From a virus: 27,669 bases of DNA. The first letter of the stretch is position 1; each line of letters begins with the position of its first letter. Of the stretch, positions 1 through 7,825 are shown piece by piece. The DNA lies in the IMG/VR virus record IMGVR_UViG_3300009165_000027, positions 1 through 27,669 of that record. The stretch is one strand, 5' to 3'. The notes beneath the pieces are model-generated. The model had not been told where the DNA came from and searched no databases. It saw nothing but the letters and a program-made list of their open reading frames with translations. The position numbers and the translations under genes were made by a program.

Positions 1-64
1 GTTCCGCATCATCCCTGCAAACTTTTATGAGCCATTTCCCAACGACCGTTTTACTTTCCCATGA
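1..64 (+). CDS. C-terminal end of an unidentified gene (partial)
   Basis: The frame starting at base 2 is open from the window edge to a TGA at 62-64, giving about 20 residues ending in NDRFTFP. The stop overlaps the ATG of the ParB gene (61) as ATGA, the same junction used by most gene pairs here, which is the main reason to believe it is real. The fragment is too short to assign a function. It may belong to the same cassette as the ParB gene. Confidence 0.45.
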   Translation, partial: FRIIPANFYEPFPNDRFTFP

Positions 65-597
65 AAATTGAACAATTACCCACAGCCGACCTCATCCCAT
101 ACGCCCGCAACACGCGCACCCACTCACCCGAGCAGGTGGCGCAGATCGCCGGAAGCATCCGCGAGTTCGGCTTTACCAACCCGATCCTGATCGACGCCGA
201 AAACGGCATCATCGCCGGTCATGGCCGAGTGATGGCCGCGAGCAAGCTGGGGCTGGCGAAGGTGCCGTGCATTCGCCTGGCACACCTGACCGACACCCAG
301 AAACGTGCTTACATCATCGCCGACAACAAGCTCGCGCTGAACGCCGGGTGGGATGAGGAGATGCTCGGACTAGAACTTGCCGATCTGCGTGAGGCAGACT
401 TTGATCTCGAACTGCTTGGTTTTGATAATTCAGAAATTGAAGATCAATTAAATCAAGAAACCGTAAAAACTAACGATGATGTAAAAATAAATTCTTGCTT
501 TGAAGTGATCGCTGAATGCGAACATGAAGAAGAACAACAAATGGTATACAACATCTTAACCGAGAAAGAAATAAAATGCCGAATCTACACATTGTAA
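61..597 (+). CDS. ParB/Srx N-terminal domain protein
   Basis: This 178-residue protein carries a ParB-like nuclease/CTPase fold at about residues 1-95: a start resembling KIEQLPTADLIPYARNTRTH, then NPILIDAENGIIAGHGRVMAA with the GHGR box at 53-56, then a helical region with ADNKLALNAGW. In many phages this domain precedes a DNA methyltransferase. Here, after LELLGFD (117-122), the protein has a short AT-rich tail ending in EIKCRIYTL and no methyltransferase. Stand-alone ParB-domain proteins are known to bind DNA and hydrolyse CTP, and some act in DNA-modification systems. The ABC-like gene starts inside its last codons (576), so the two are probably translationally coupled. Base composition falls sharply at about base 420, inside the gene. 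The domain call is firm; the biological role is inferred. Confidence 0.82.
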   Translation: MKIEQLPTADLIPYARNTRTHSPEQVAQIAGSIREFGFTNPILIDAENGIIAGHGRVMAASKLGLAKVPCIRLAHLTDTQKRAYIIADNKLALNAGWDEEMLGLELADLREADFDLELLGFDNSEIEDQLNQETVKTNDDVKINSCFEVIAECEHEEEQQMVYNILTEKEIKCRIYTL

Positions 598-1136
598 GAG
601 AAACAAAAATTGAAAAATCATTTCGAGTTTCTCAAATTTGTGGGATGTTTGATTTTGATCAATCCACAATTCGTGAAGAATGGAATTCAACTTTGCCCGT
701 TCATGAAAAAAAATGGGGTATCGGTCTGATAGTCGGTTCTTCAGGCTCTGGCAAAACAACTTTGGCAAAAGAAGCTTTTAAGGACTTCAAATTTCACGAA
801 GGATATAAATGGGATTTAACTAAATCAGTTGCTGATGGGTTCCCTGATGAATTCAACGTGAAACAAATTGTTTCAGCTTTTAACTCAGTGGGATTCAGTT
901 CACCTCCTCATTGGTTAAAACCTTTTTCACATTTAAGCAATGGGCAAAAATTCAGAGTTGAATTAGCGCGATGTATTTTAACTGAAAAAAACGGTATTGT
1001 TTTTGATGAATTTACATCAGTAGTTGATAGAGACGTTGCCAAAATAGGTTGCGCCGCAATTTCGAAATTCATCAGAAAAATGAAAGTCCTCCGTTCGTCG
1101 CGGTTTCTTGTCATTATGACATCATTGACTGGCTAG
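576..1136 (+). CDS. ABC-type ATPase, N-terminal part of a frame-disrupted ABC-GNAT protein
   Basis: This 186-residue ORF shows Walker A GSSGSGKTT (about 54-62), an ABC signature LSNGQ (120-124) and Walker B IVFDEF (141-146; D144, E145). There are no membrane segments, so this is not a transporter ATPase. The last roughly 18 residues (after RK at 167-168) look unrelated. The other frame supplies FVAVSCHYDIIDW, which has the expected switch histidine, so the ATPase domain is completed only after a -1 shift near the A-run 1076-1080. As I recall the family, it is a continuous phage protein in which this ATPase is followed by an acyltransferase domain. Read through, the product would be about 359 residues. 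Translated alone, this ORF would lack the H-loop. The gene is AT-rich, unlike the head genes that follow. Confidence 0.75.
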   Translation: MPNLHIVRETKIEKSFRVSQICGMFDFDQSTIREEWNSTLPVHEKKWGIGLIVGSSGSGKTTLAKEAFKDFKFHEGYKWDLTKSVADGFPDEFNVKQIVSAFNSVGFSSPPHWLKPFSHLSNGQKFRVELARCILTEKNGIVFDEFTSVVDRDVAKIGCAAISKFIRKMKVLRSSRFLVIMTSLTG

Positions 1137-1654
1137 ATCCAGATTGGGTGTTTGATGTCAATTTGCAGCGATTTGAATGGAGGGAGCGAAGGCGATTCCC
1201 TCAAATCATCATCAACATTGAAAAAACAGATCGAAAAACGTGGGACTTGTTTAGGAAATATCATTATTTAGATCATAATCTAAGCAATTCGGCTCAATGC
1301 TATCTCGCAACTTGGGAAGACAAACCAGTTGGTTTTTGTTCAGTGATTCATTTCCCACATCCTAGTTCTAGAATTCTAAAAAGAGAACATAGAACCGTAG
1401 TGTTGCCAGACTTTCAAGGAATAGGAATTGGAAATCGCTTGTCTGAATTTGTCGCCAAAATTTATGTCAATTTGGGTTATCGTTTCATCAGCACAACTTC
1501 AGCTCCCAGCATGATTAAATATCGCAGCAATTCAAAAAACTGGCGTTGTCATAGATTTGGAAGAGTTGCAATGCCTAAAACTGGAATTCAAAGCAAAGAC
1601 AAATCCATTTCAATAAAACGGATCACTGGAGGTTTTGAATATATAAAATCATGA
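1049..1654 (+). CDS. GNAT/Mom-like acyltransferase, C-terminal part of the ABC-GNAT protein
   Basis: The ORF encodes up to 201 residues. Its first 10 or so codons (before NESPPF, base 1079) are probably not translated in this frame if the protein is a fusion. It opens with the ATPase switch region SCHYDIIDWLDPDWVFD, then a linker, then a GNAT fold: FRKYHYLDHNL, CYLATWEDKPVGFCSVIHF, and the acetyl-CoA loop VVLPDFQGIGIGNRLSEF. It ends at a TGA overlapping the terminase ATG (ATGA at 1651). GNAT-fold Mom of phage Mu modifies adenines in DNA, and the order ParB, ABC, GNAT next to terminase suggests a comparable DNA-directed chemistry. That role is inference. Alternatives are modification of a protein or tRNA. 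AT-rich throughout. Confidence 0.72.
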   Translation: MRRNFEIHQKNESPPFVAVSCHYDIIDWLDPDWVFDVNLQRFEWRERRRFPQIIINIEKTDRKTWDLFRKYHYLDHNLSNSAQCYLATWEDKPVGFCSVIHFPHPSSRILKREHRTVVLPDFQGIGIGNRLSEFVAKIYVNLGYRFISTTSAPSMIKYRSNSKNWRCHRFGRVAMPKTGIQSKDKSISIKRITGGFEYIKS

Positions 1655-2277
1655 GCGCGAAGAAACAACCAGCGAAGAAGGCAACTAAGACAGCACCGGA
1701 GAAGCATGTTGCGCCGAAAACCGCGCAGGCGGACACCACACAGCTCTGCCGCCTGTTCAACCTGACTTCGGCACGCATCGGACAACTTGCCAAAGATGGG
1801 ATCATTTTCAAGACCGAGCGCAACCAGTTCGATCTTTGGCGCAGCGTGCGCGGCTACATCGAGTTCCTTCAGAAGAGCAAGACCGAGGGCGCGAGCCACA
1901 TGGAGCGAAGCGGTGTGACAGGCGACCCGCAGGAGCTACAAGAATTGCTGCGACAAGTCAAAGCAGCCCGCACCTACAACGATGCCAGAACGCTCAAAGT
2001 GCAGATTGATGCACTTCGCGCAGGCTACTCACTCCAGGTCGAGCAGGAGCGGTATTGCTCAATCGCTCAAATCGAGGATGGCATGGACGGCATCGCAGCC
2101 GTGGTGCGCAACGCAATCAAGCGGCTGGAAGCGGACCTGCCGCCGATGCTTGAAGGGCTGGACGCATCCGGCATGAAACGACTGATTGCGGAGAAATCCG
2201 CGCAGGTAATACAAATTATTTATGATGAAGGTGAGCGAATCAAAGCGCCAATTTCTGGAGAAGTCCCGCCGAATTAA
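1651..2277 (+). CDS. terminase small subunit-like protein
   Basis: The 208-residue protein has a Lys/Ala-rich N-terminus (1-25), then a helix-turn-helix-like segment LCRLFNLTSARIGQLAKDGI (about 33-52) followed by a short wing, and a long helical C-terminal half. This matches the Nu1-like small terminase arrangement: DNA binding at the N-terminus and oligomerisation helices after it. Its place directly before the GpA-type large subunit supports the call. The large subunit's start codon lies inside this gene (56-bp overlap). The family would recognise the packaging site on phage DNA. GC content returns to the high value of the structural genes exactly at this start codon. Confidence 0.75.
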   Translation: MSAKKQPAKKATKTAPEKHVAPKTAQADTTQLCRLFNLTSARIGQLAKDGIIFKTERNQFDLWRSVRGYIEFLQKSKTEGASHMERSGVTGDPQELQELLRQVKAARTYNDARTLKVQIDALRAGYSLQVEQERYCSIAQIEDGMDGIAAVVRNAIKRLEADLPPMLEGLDASGMKRLIAEKSAQVIQIIYDEGERIKAPISGEVPPN

Positions 2278-3973
2278 GCGGGCATTCTTCAAGAACTTCC
2301 GGCCACCCAGCGACCTGACGCCTGCCCAATGGGCAAGCGATCGCGTTGTTATTCTCGACGGACTGACGCCGAAATACTCGACGGTCAACGCGCCGTGGCA
2401 GACCGAGCCGCTCAACATCGTGTCCGACCCAGAGGTGAAGGAGGTGGTTTATCTGGCACCGATTGGAACCGGCAAAACGACATTCATGGAGGCTGGGCTG
2501 TGCTACATCATTGCGGAAGACCCCGGCCCGACGCTGCTGGTTGGTCAAACCGACGACGACCTCAAAGACTGGGCAGAAACTCGGATGGACTACGCCATCA
2601 TGCAAACTGCGGAGACGGCTGCACTGCTCCCGCGTGACAGGCACAAGAAGCGCAAGATGGAAATCCTGTTCCCGTCGATGAGCTTGTTTTTGACCGGCGC
2701 GAACTTGAGCGGGCTACAATCCAAGTCGATGCGTCGGGTGTTCTGCGACGAAGCATGGCAGTATCGCCCCGGCATGCTTAACGAAGCCCGCGGCCGATTG
2801 CACGACCGCTGGAACCGGCAGTTCTTCATCTTGTCTCAGGCAGGTGTTAAAGGCGATGACTTGGACAAAGCATGGGGGCATTCCGACCAGCGAGAGTTCA
2901 GTTTCTCCTGCCCAAGCTGCGGAATCGTGCAGCCTTGGAAGTGGTGCAACGTCGTCGGCTACGAGGACGAGACGCTGAAGCCGCTGGAGCGGTCGCAGCT
3001 GGCGCGGCTGAAATGCGACAACGCCGACTGCGACTGGACGTGCGATGATTCACCGCAACCGAGGCGGGCGCTGGCCGAGGCTGGGCAATACGTCGCCACC
3101 GCTGTCGGCATGCCGGGTCACGTCGGCTTCCACTATAACGTGCTGGCCAACTGGCGCAAGCCGCTCTGGGAAATCGTCCTGCTATGGCTGGAGGCAAAGG
3201 CCGCGATGCGCGTCGGCAACGTCGATCCGCTGCGGCAGTTTATTCAAAAGCGGCTGGCCGAGACGTGGGAGGAGGATTTGACCGACAACCGCGCGGCACT
3301 AGTCGGCAATGGCTACCTCGTCAGCGAGTTCACCGCCGGGCAGAAGATCGAGGAAGAGGCACACCGATTCCTGACCGTGGACAAGCAGCGCGACCACTTC
3401 TGGGCGGGCGTGCGGGCATGGCGTGCGAGCGGCGAATCGATGCTGCTTTGGTATGGCCGGATCGAGACGTTCGACGGTGTGCATGACCTCGCCCTGCGCT
3501 ACGGCATCAAGCCGCAGATGGTCTTCGTCGATGCAGGCTACGACACCGACCAGGTCTATTCGGCATGTGCGCGGATGAACTGGACAGCACTTCACGGGAG
3601 CGGGCAGAAGTCATTCGCCTACAAGAAGCAAAACGGCGATGTAATCCACAGGCCGTTCACTCGATTCCAAGACGCGACCGCCAGCGGCGGTGGGAAAGCC
3701 CGCTACTCGCACTGGGCGAGCGACCGGATTAAAGACATTCTGCACGCGCACCGCACCGGCATCGCAGGATCGTGGGACATCCCCGACGACATCTCGATGG
3801 ACTTCCTCAAGCAGATTGACAGCGAGGTCAAGAAGGAGGTGACCAACTCCAAGACCAAGCAAGTCGAATATCGCTGGACTCGAACTCGGAACAACAACCA
3901 CGCGTGGGACGTGGAGGCTATGCAGATCGTGGCGGCGCTCATGCTCAAGATCATACCCGGCTTCGATGTTTGA
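2222..3973 (+). CDS. terminase large subunit, GpA family
   Basis: At 583 residues this is the usual length for lambda GpA-type packaging motors. The N-terminal ATPase has Walker A APIGTGKTT (79-87) and Walker B RRVFCDEAW with the acidic pair at 176-177. A zinc-ribbon-like insertion follows, with CPSCG (about 235) and a later CDNADC. The C-terminal nuclease-like part includes MVFVDAGYDTDQVY (from about 432). The protein translocates DNA into the prohead and cuts it. GpA relatives generally work at cos sites, so cos packaging is likely but not shown. Two adjacent ATGs (2222 and 2225) are available and neither has a clear Shine-Dalgarno. The gene overlaps the small subunit by 56 bp. Confidence 0.93.
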   Translation: MMKVSESKRQFLEKSRRIKRAFFKNFRPPSDLTPAQWASDRVVILDGLTPKYSTVNAPWQTEPLNIVSDPEVKEVVYLAPIGTGKTTFMEAGLCYIIAEDPGPTLLVGQTDDDLKDWAETRMDYAIMQTAETAALLPRDRHKKRKMEILFPSMSLFLTGANLSGLQSKSMRRVFCDEAWQYRPGMLNEARGRLHDRWNRQFFILSQAGVKGDDLDKAWGHSDQREFSFSCPSCGIVQPWKWCNVVGYEDETLKPLERSQLARLKCDNADCDWTCDDSPQPRRALAEAGQYVATAVGMPGHVGFHYNVLANWRKPLWEIVLLWLEAKAAMRVGNVDPLRQFIQKRLAETWEEDLTDNRAALVGNGYLVSEFTAGQKIEEEAHRFLTVDKQRDHFWAGVRAWRASGESMLLWYGRIETFDGVHDLALRYGIKPQMVFVDAGYDTDQVYSACARMNWTALHGSGQKSFAYKKQNGDVIHRPFTRFQDATASGGGKARYSHWASDRIKDILHAHRTGIAGSWDIPDDISMDFLKQIDSEVKKEVTNSKTKQVEYRWTRTRNNNHAWDVEAMQIVAALMLKIIPGFDV

Positions 3974-3989
3974 CATGCGCGTCTAGTCG

Positions 3990-4271
3990 ATGGCTGCCAA
4001 CGTCCGAGAAGTCGCAAGAAATTTGTTCCACTACGCCAACGGCAACCCTCAGCGGATCGCCGGGATCAAGACTGCGTTCGACGCGGCAATGAGTGGCGCA
4101 CTTACCAAGGGCGGCATGGACAGCATCACGTCCGCAACCAAAAACGGTGTGACCATGGCGAAGCTCGTCGGGCTGAACGAAACTGAGCGGCAGACCGCCC
4201 TACGAATGGCCATGGAATATCTCGGCATCGGCTTCGTGCCAAGCAGCAGCCGGTCGATCGGTCGATTTTAA
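3990..4271 (+). CDS. small head-joining-type protein, gpW position
   Basis: This 93-residue protein sits between large terminase and portal, exactly where lambda-like phages keep the small joining protein gpW. It is helical, with a Gly/Thr-rich centre (SGALTKGGMDSITSATKNG) and a C-terminus ending in SSSRSIGRF. I do not recognise a specific family from sequence, so the connector role rests on position and size. It begins 16 bp after the terminase stop. The short gap contains TTGACA and CGCGTCTA, a pair that recurs with nearly the same geometry before the gene at 11047. Confidence 0.5.
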   Translation: MAANVREVARNLFHYANGNPQRIAGIKTAFDAAMSGALTKGGMDSITSATKNGVTMAKLVGLNETERQTALRMAMEYLGIGFVPSSSRSIGRF

Positions 4272-4282
4272 CAACGGACACC

Positions 4283-5734
4283 ATGGCAATACTCGATCAA
4301 TTCGGCAGACAGATCAGCTACAAGGCGGCACGCGCGGCACAGGACACGCGGTATCGCCCCTATGAGCCGGTTGAGAAGAAGGACATCAGCGACCTGGTGC
4401 CTGCGCTCGACCGCGTGACATTGCAAAGCCACGCTCGCCGGATCTATCTCAACTTCGGGCCGATCAAGAACGCCATCAACCAGCGCGGGATGTATACCGT
4501 CGGGCGGGCGTTCGTGCCGATTTACACCGGCGGCGATGCAGACTTTGGCGCAGCCGCCACCAAGTTCCTGATCGACAGCTTTTACCCCATCGGCGATGGG
4601 CGCGGCGGGATGCACGATCTAAAGACCAACCTCTTCGGATTCTCGACCAGCATCGACGTGGACGGTGAAATCTTTATTTTGCTCACCGAGACAGCTACCG
4701 GCTTTCCGCAATATCAAGGCATCCCATCCCACCGGATCGCCACCCCGCGCGGATTCACCGACGGGCAGATTTATCGCGGCGCCATGCTGCAAGACGGCAT
4801 CACCTACTTCCCAAGCGGAGAGGCCAAGGAATATGCGTTCTGCGACAAGCGCGGCGAGCTTGACCAATGGCTACCGGCTCAGAACGTCATCCACCTGTTT
4901 GATCCCGAGTATCAATACCAGGCACGCGGCCTGACCGCCCTCACGCATTGCATCAACGATTGCCGTGACATGATCCAGAGCACCGAGTGGGAACGCTTGG
5001 CGATGCTCCAGATGTCCAGCATCTCGCTCGTTGAATACAACGACAACGGCGGCCCAGATCTGGACGACCCATACAACGCGCTCGTCGGCGACACAGCATC
5101 CTGCAAAGGCATGACCGTTGAGTCACTGGACGGCGGAACCGTCCGCTATTTCCGCAGCAACAGCGGCGGCAAGATCGAGACGCTCGTCAACAACCGCCCC
5201 GGGAACCCGTTCCTCGATTTCCACAACCGCCTGCTCAAAGGAGCGTTCGCTGGACTCAACTGGCCGATGGCACTCTACGAAGGCCACGCAGCCGGGGGCG
5301 GCACGGCGCAGCGCACCGAGATTGCCATGGCTCAACGCTCGGTCGAGGACCGGCAAGACCTGCTTTTCTATGCGGCGAAGCGGCTCTGCGGCTACGCCAT
5401 CGCCAAGGCGATGAAGCGCGGCGACCTGCCGCAATCGCCCGACTGGTATCAATGGGAATTCTCCACACCGCCCAAGCTCACGATTGACGATGGCCGGATT
5501 ACCAAGGAGCTTGAAGCTCTTTGGAAAATGGGAGCTGCCAACCTGCGCGATATCGTCAGCATGCGCGGCAAGACGCTGGAGGCTCACTACACCGAGCGGG
5601 CGCAGGAAGTCGCGCTGCGGAAACTTGCAGCCCGTGACGCGGCGACGCTTTACGGCGTGGACGTTGACGACCGCGAAATGTCTATGCTCACCCCAAACGA
5701 AATGGCACCAACTTCCCAACAAGACCCCCAATGA
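4283..5734 (+). CDS. portal protein, lambda B-like
   Basis: The 483-residue protein resembles lambda-type portals: an N-terminal segment reaching LNFGPIKNAINQRGMYTVGR, a long central region with VDGEIFILLTET and IPSHRIATPRG, a middle segment HLFDPEYQYQARGLTALTHC, and the conserved NWPMALYEGHAAGGGTAQRT region followed by LFYAAKRLCGYAIAKAMKRG. The family forms the dodecameric channel at one capsid vertex through which DNA passes. Its stop overlaps the start of the protease (ATGA at 5731), the usual portal-protease pairing. The leader ACAACGGACACC has no Shine-Dalgarno. Confidence 0.92.
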   Translation: MAILDQFGRQISYKAARAAQDTRYRPYEPVEKKDISDLVPALDRVTLQSHARRIYLNFGPIKNAINQRGMYTVGRAFVPIYTGGDADFGAAATKFLIDSFYPIGDGRGGMHDLKTNLFGFSTSIDVDGEIFILLTETATGFPQYQGIPSHRIATPRGFTDGQIYRGAMLQDGITYFPSGEAKEYAFCDKRGELDQWLPAQNVIHLFDPEYQYQARGLTALTHCINDCRDMIQSTEWERLAMLQMSSISLVEYNDNGGPDLDDPYNALVGDTASCKGMTVESLDGGTVRYFRSNSGGKIETLVNNRPGNPFLDFHNRLLKGAFAGLNWPMALYEGHAAGGGTAQRTEIAMAQRSVEDRQDLLFYAAKRLCGYAIAKAMKRGDLPQSPDWYQWEFSTPPKLTIDDGRITKELEALWKMGAANLRDIVSMRGKTLEAHYTERAQEVALRKLAARDAATLYGVDVDDREMSMLTPNEMAPTSQQDPQ

Positions 5735-6807
5735 AACTCCTCACCATCGAAAACCGAGTCGCCAAGGTGCGGCTGAATGATGCCGTCACGCCATGGAGCG
5801 CAGACGATCTAATCGCCGACATTGAGCGCAGTTACGGACAGAAGGCCGTAGCTGAGAACATGACGGTCGGCACAATCCAATGCTCCGCCGACGAGGCACT
5901 TGAAACGCTGGAGATCGAGATTAATTCACCAGGCGGATCGGTGCTCGACGGGTATCGCGTCTACAACTCGCTCATGCAAATGCGCGGTCGCGGCGTCGAG
6001 ATCATCGCCACAGTCAACACGCTGGCAGCATCCATGGGCAGCGTCATCCTCATGGCCGCCAACAAGGTGCGGATCGTCGAGGGCGGGCGCATTATGATCC
6101 ACGAAGCCAGCCAAGCAGTCGCCGGTGATTCAGCCACGCACGCCCGCGCTGCGAAATTGCTGGAGGAAATCTCTGAAGAAATCGCCGCGATCTACGCCAA
6201 GCGCACCGGCGGCGACCCCGACGAAATGCGAGAACTCATGAAAGCCGAAACGTGGATGGGCGCAGCCGAAGCCATGGAGCGGAATTTCGCCGATGAGATC
6301 GTGCAATTTGACACTCAACCAAAAAGCATGAGCATCCTCGCTAAATTATTTCCTGGCAACGACGAAGCACTCAAGATCGAGGCTGCTATCGCTGAAAACG
6401 ATTCCCTTCGCGCTGACCTTACAACCGCCCAATCTCTCATCGAAGAACTCAGCGGCCACGCCCAGACGATTAACGAACTTCGCGCCCAGCTTGCCACCGA
6501 GCAAGAAAAGGCAGTCGAGGTGACTGAAAAGGTTGAAGAGCTTGAGAAAAAAGCCGAAGAGCTTGAAACCAAGGTCGAGGAATTGGAAAAGGAAATCGAA
6601 ATTTCTGATGACAAGGTAAGCGCACGCGCGTCCGAACTGTTGGCCAGCACCGGCCATCCTGCGCCTGTAGGACTTGCCGGGGACAACCACGAGGCACCCG
6701 TCAGTCATCTGAAGGCCATGGCCACGATGAACCCAACTCAGGCAGCCGAATACTTCGCACTTCACAAAGCCGAAATCCTCTCTGACAAAAACCGTTACGC
6801 AGTCTAA
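5731..6807 (+). CDS. ClpP-like head maturation protease with scaffold-like tail
   Basis: Residues 1-195 form a ClpP-type serine protease domain: INSPGGS (64-70), nucleophile S101 in LAASMGS, H124 in IMIHEAS, and an acidic position at E173 in ETWMGAAEAM where ClpP has its Asp. Residues 200-300 form a long Glu/Lys coiled coil, and the last 50 or so residues are a small domain. The layout matches lambda gpC, where the protease is followed by a scaffold region. The enzyme would trim head proteins during prohead maturation. An in-frame ATG at 6328 (residue 200, MSILAKLF) begins exactly at the tail, so a separate scaffold product of about 159 residues is possible, though no RBS supports it. Confidence 0.9.
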   Translation: MKLLTIENRVAKVRLNDAVTPWSADDLIADIERSYGQKAVAENMTVGTIQCSADEALETLEIEINSPGGSVLDGYRVYNSLMQMRGRGVEIIATVNTLAASMGSVILMAANKVRIVEGGRIMIHEASQAVAGDSATHARAAKLLEEISEEIAAIYAKRTGGDPDEMRELMKAETWMGAAEAMERNFADEIVQFDTQPKSMSILAKLFPGNDEALKIEAAIAENDSLRADLTTAQSLIEELSGHAQTINELRAQLATEQEKAVEVTEKVEELEKKAEELETKVEELEKEIEISDDKVSARASELLASTGHPAPVGLAGDNHEAPVSHLKAMATMNPTQAAEYFALHKAEILSDKNRYAV

Positions 6808-6840
6808 TCAAATTTTTTAATTCTCAACTAATCAACCACC

Positions 6841-7725
6841 ATGGCCACCATCGCCCTTAACGACAAAATCTTTACCCAGATCGCCCTTCAGGCGTTCGTG
6901 GCAAAGCTCTCCCCTCTCAACGCCTTCACCCGTGACTTCAGCGGCGACGCTCGACGCAAAGGTGATGCCGTCATCGTGCCGCTCATCAGCGGCGTGACTG
7001 CAACCACCTTCAACCAATCCTATGAGGTTGGTGGCGGTGCAATCACATTCGCAACGGTCAACGTCAACCAGCACCGCATCGCATCTATTGATCTCACCGA
7101 TGTGCAAGTTTCCAACAGCTCCGCGGCTGTCATGGACAACCTCGCCATCCAAGCCGGTGAGTCGCTTGCTCGCATCGTGCTGCAAGACATTTGGTCTGCA
7201 ATCACGGTCGCCAACTTCGGTGCTGCAATCCTGACGACTGCCGGTGCGAACTACACTATCGCTCAAATGGGCGCACTCCGCAAAGCACTTGCCCAGCGCA
7301 ACGTGCCGACCGATCGCCTCAGCTTCATCTCCGACAGCGAGATTTACACCGGCTTGCTTACCTCGTCTGGAGTCGCCCAAGCGCTCAACTACGGCGGTGC
7401 TGAAGCAGTCCGTGACGGCCAGATCCCACGCTTGCTCGGGATGCAAATCTATGAGTCCAACATCATCCCGGCCAACGCGATGACCAAGCTCGGCGGATTT
7501 GTTGCCCACCCCGACTCCATCGCAATCGCAATGCGCTACCTCGAGCCACAAGCCGCCGGTGAGTATCTCGCCGCCGAGCAAGTGACCGCGAGCAACGGCA
7601 TCACGATGGGCTATCGCCGCCACTACAACACCTCGACCGGTCGCCACTATGCGAACTTCGAGTGCTTGTTCGGCTTTACGCCTGCGCTGACTCTCGGTCT
7701 TGCAATCGTTACGATTCCAGCGTAA
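6841..7725 (+). CDS. major capsid protein
   Basis: This 294-residue protein directly follows portal and maturation protease, the standard major capsid position. Features compatible with a coat protein of the HK97 fold include an N-terminal ALNDKIFTQIALQAFVAKLS helix, the region SGDARRKGDAVIVPL, LADRQ-like segments replaced here by LRKALAQRNVPTDRLSFIS, and IPRLLGMQIYESNIIPAN near the C-terminal third. The sequence resembles P22 coat-type proteins more than HK97 gp5, but I cannot assign it firmly. The leader (6808-6840) is AT-rich with no Shine-Dalgarno, ending AATCAACCACC before ATG. A terminator-like hairpin follows at 7761-7782, fitting high expression. Confidence 0.82.
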   Translation: MATIALNDKIFTQIALQAFVAKLSPLNAFTRDFSGDARRKGDAVIVPLISGVTATTFNQSYEVGGGAITFATVNVNQHRIASIDLTDVQVSNSSAAVMDNLAIQAGESLARIVLQDIWSAITVANFGAAILTTAGANYTIAQMGALRKALAQRNVPTDRLSFISDSEIYTGLLTSSGVAQALNYGGAEAVRDGQIPRLLGMQIYESNIIPANAMTKLGGFVAHPDSIAIAMRYLEPQAAGEYLAAEQVTASNGITMGYRRHYNTSTGRHYANFECLFGFTPALTLGLAIVTIPA

Positions 7726-7760
7726 ATTTTCTGGGTTGCATGTCATTACCGTCATCTCGG

Positions 7761-7782
7761 GAAACCGGGGTGGCGGTTTTTT
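7761..7782 (+). terminator. rho-independent terminator-like hairpin after the capsid gene
   Basis: AAACCG (7762-7767) pairs with CGGTTT (7774-7779) around a GGGTGG loop, followed by a T-run through 7782. The 6-bp stem is short but the position is apt: 35 bp after the capsid stop and 44 bp before the glycosyltransferase. It may act as a partial terminator that lowers expression of the genes behind it. Confidence 0.6.
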
Positions 7783-7825
7783 CGTGTTGCAAGATCTACC
7801 CGCTTGCATTACATCGCCTCCAGAT

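Noticed and set aside
1074-1082. Programmed -1 frameshift heptamer in the ABC-GNAT gene
   Set aside because: The sequence A AAA ATG does not satisfy X XXY YYZ, because the second codon cannot re-pair after slipping; mutation, sequencing error or slippage fits better.
3970-3990. Sigma-70 promoter from TTGACA before the small joining gene
   Set aside because: No -10 hexamer lies 16-18 bp downstream and the start codon comes only 14 bp after TTGACA, so a transcript start is not possible in the usual arrangement.
7700-7825. N-terminal extension of the glycosyltransferase from ATG 7700
   Set aside because: It would overlap the capsid C-terminus and encode through the terminator hairpin; the GT-A fold starts with MKNKLSLCVITGN at 7826.
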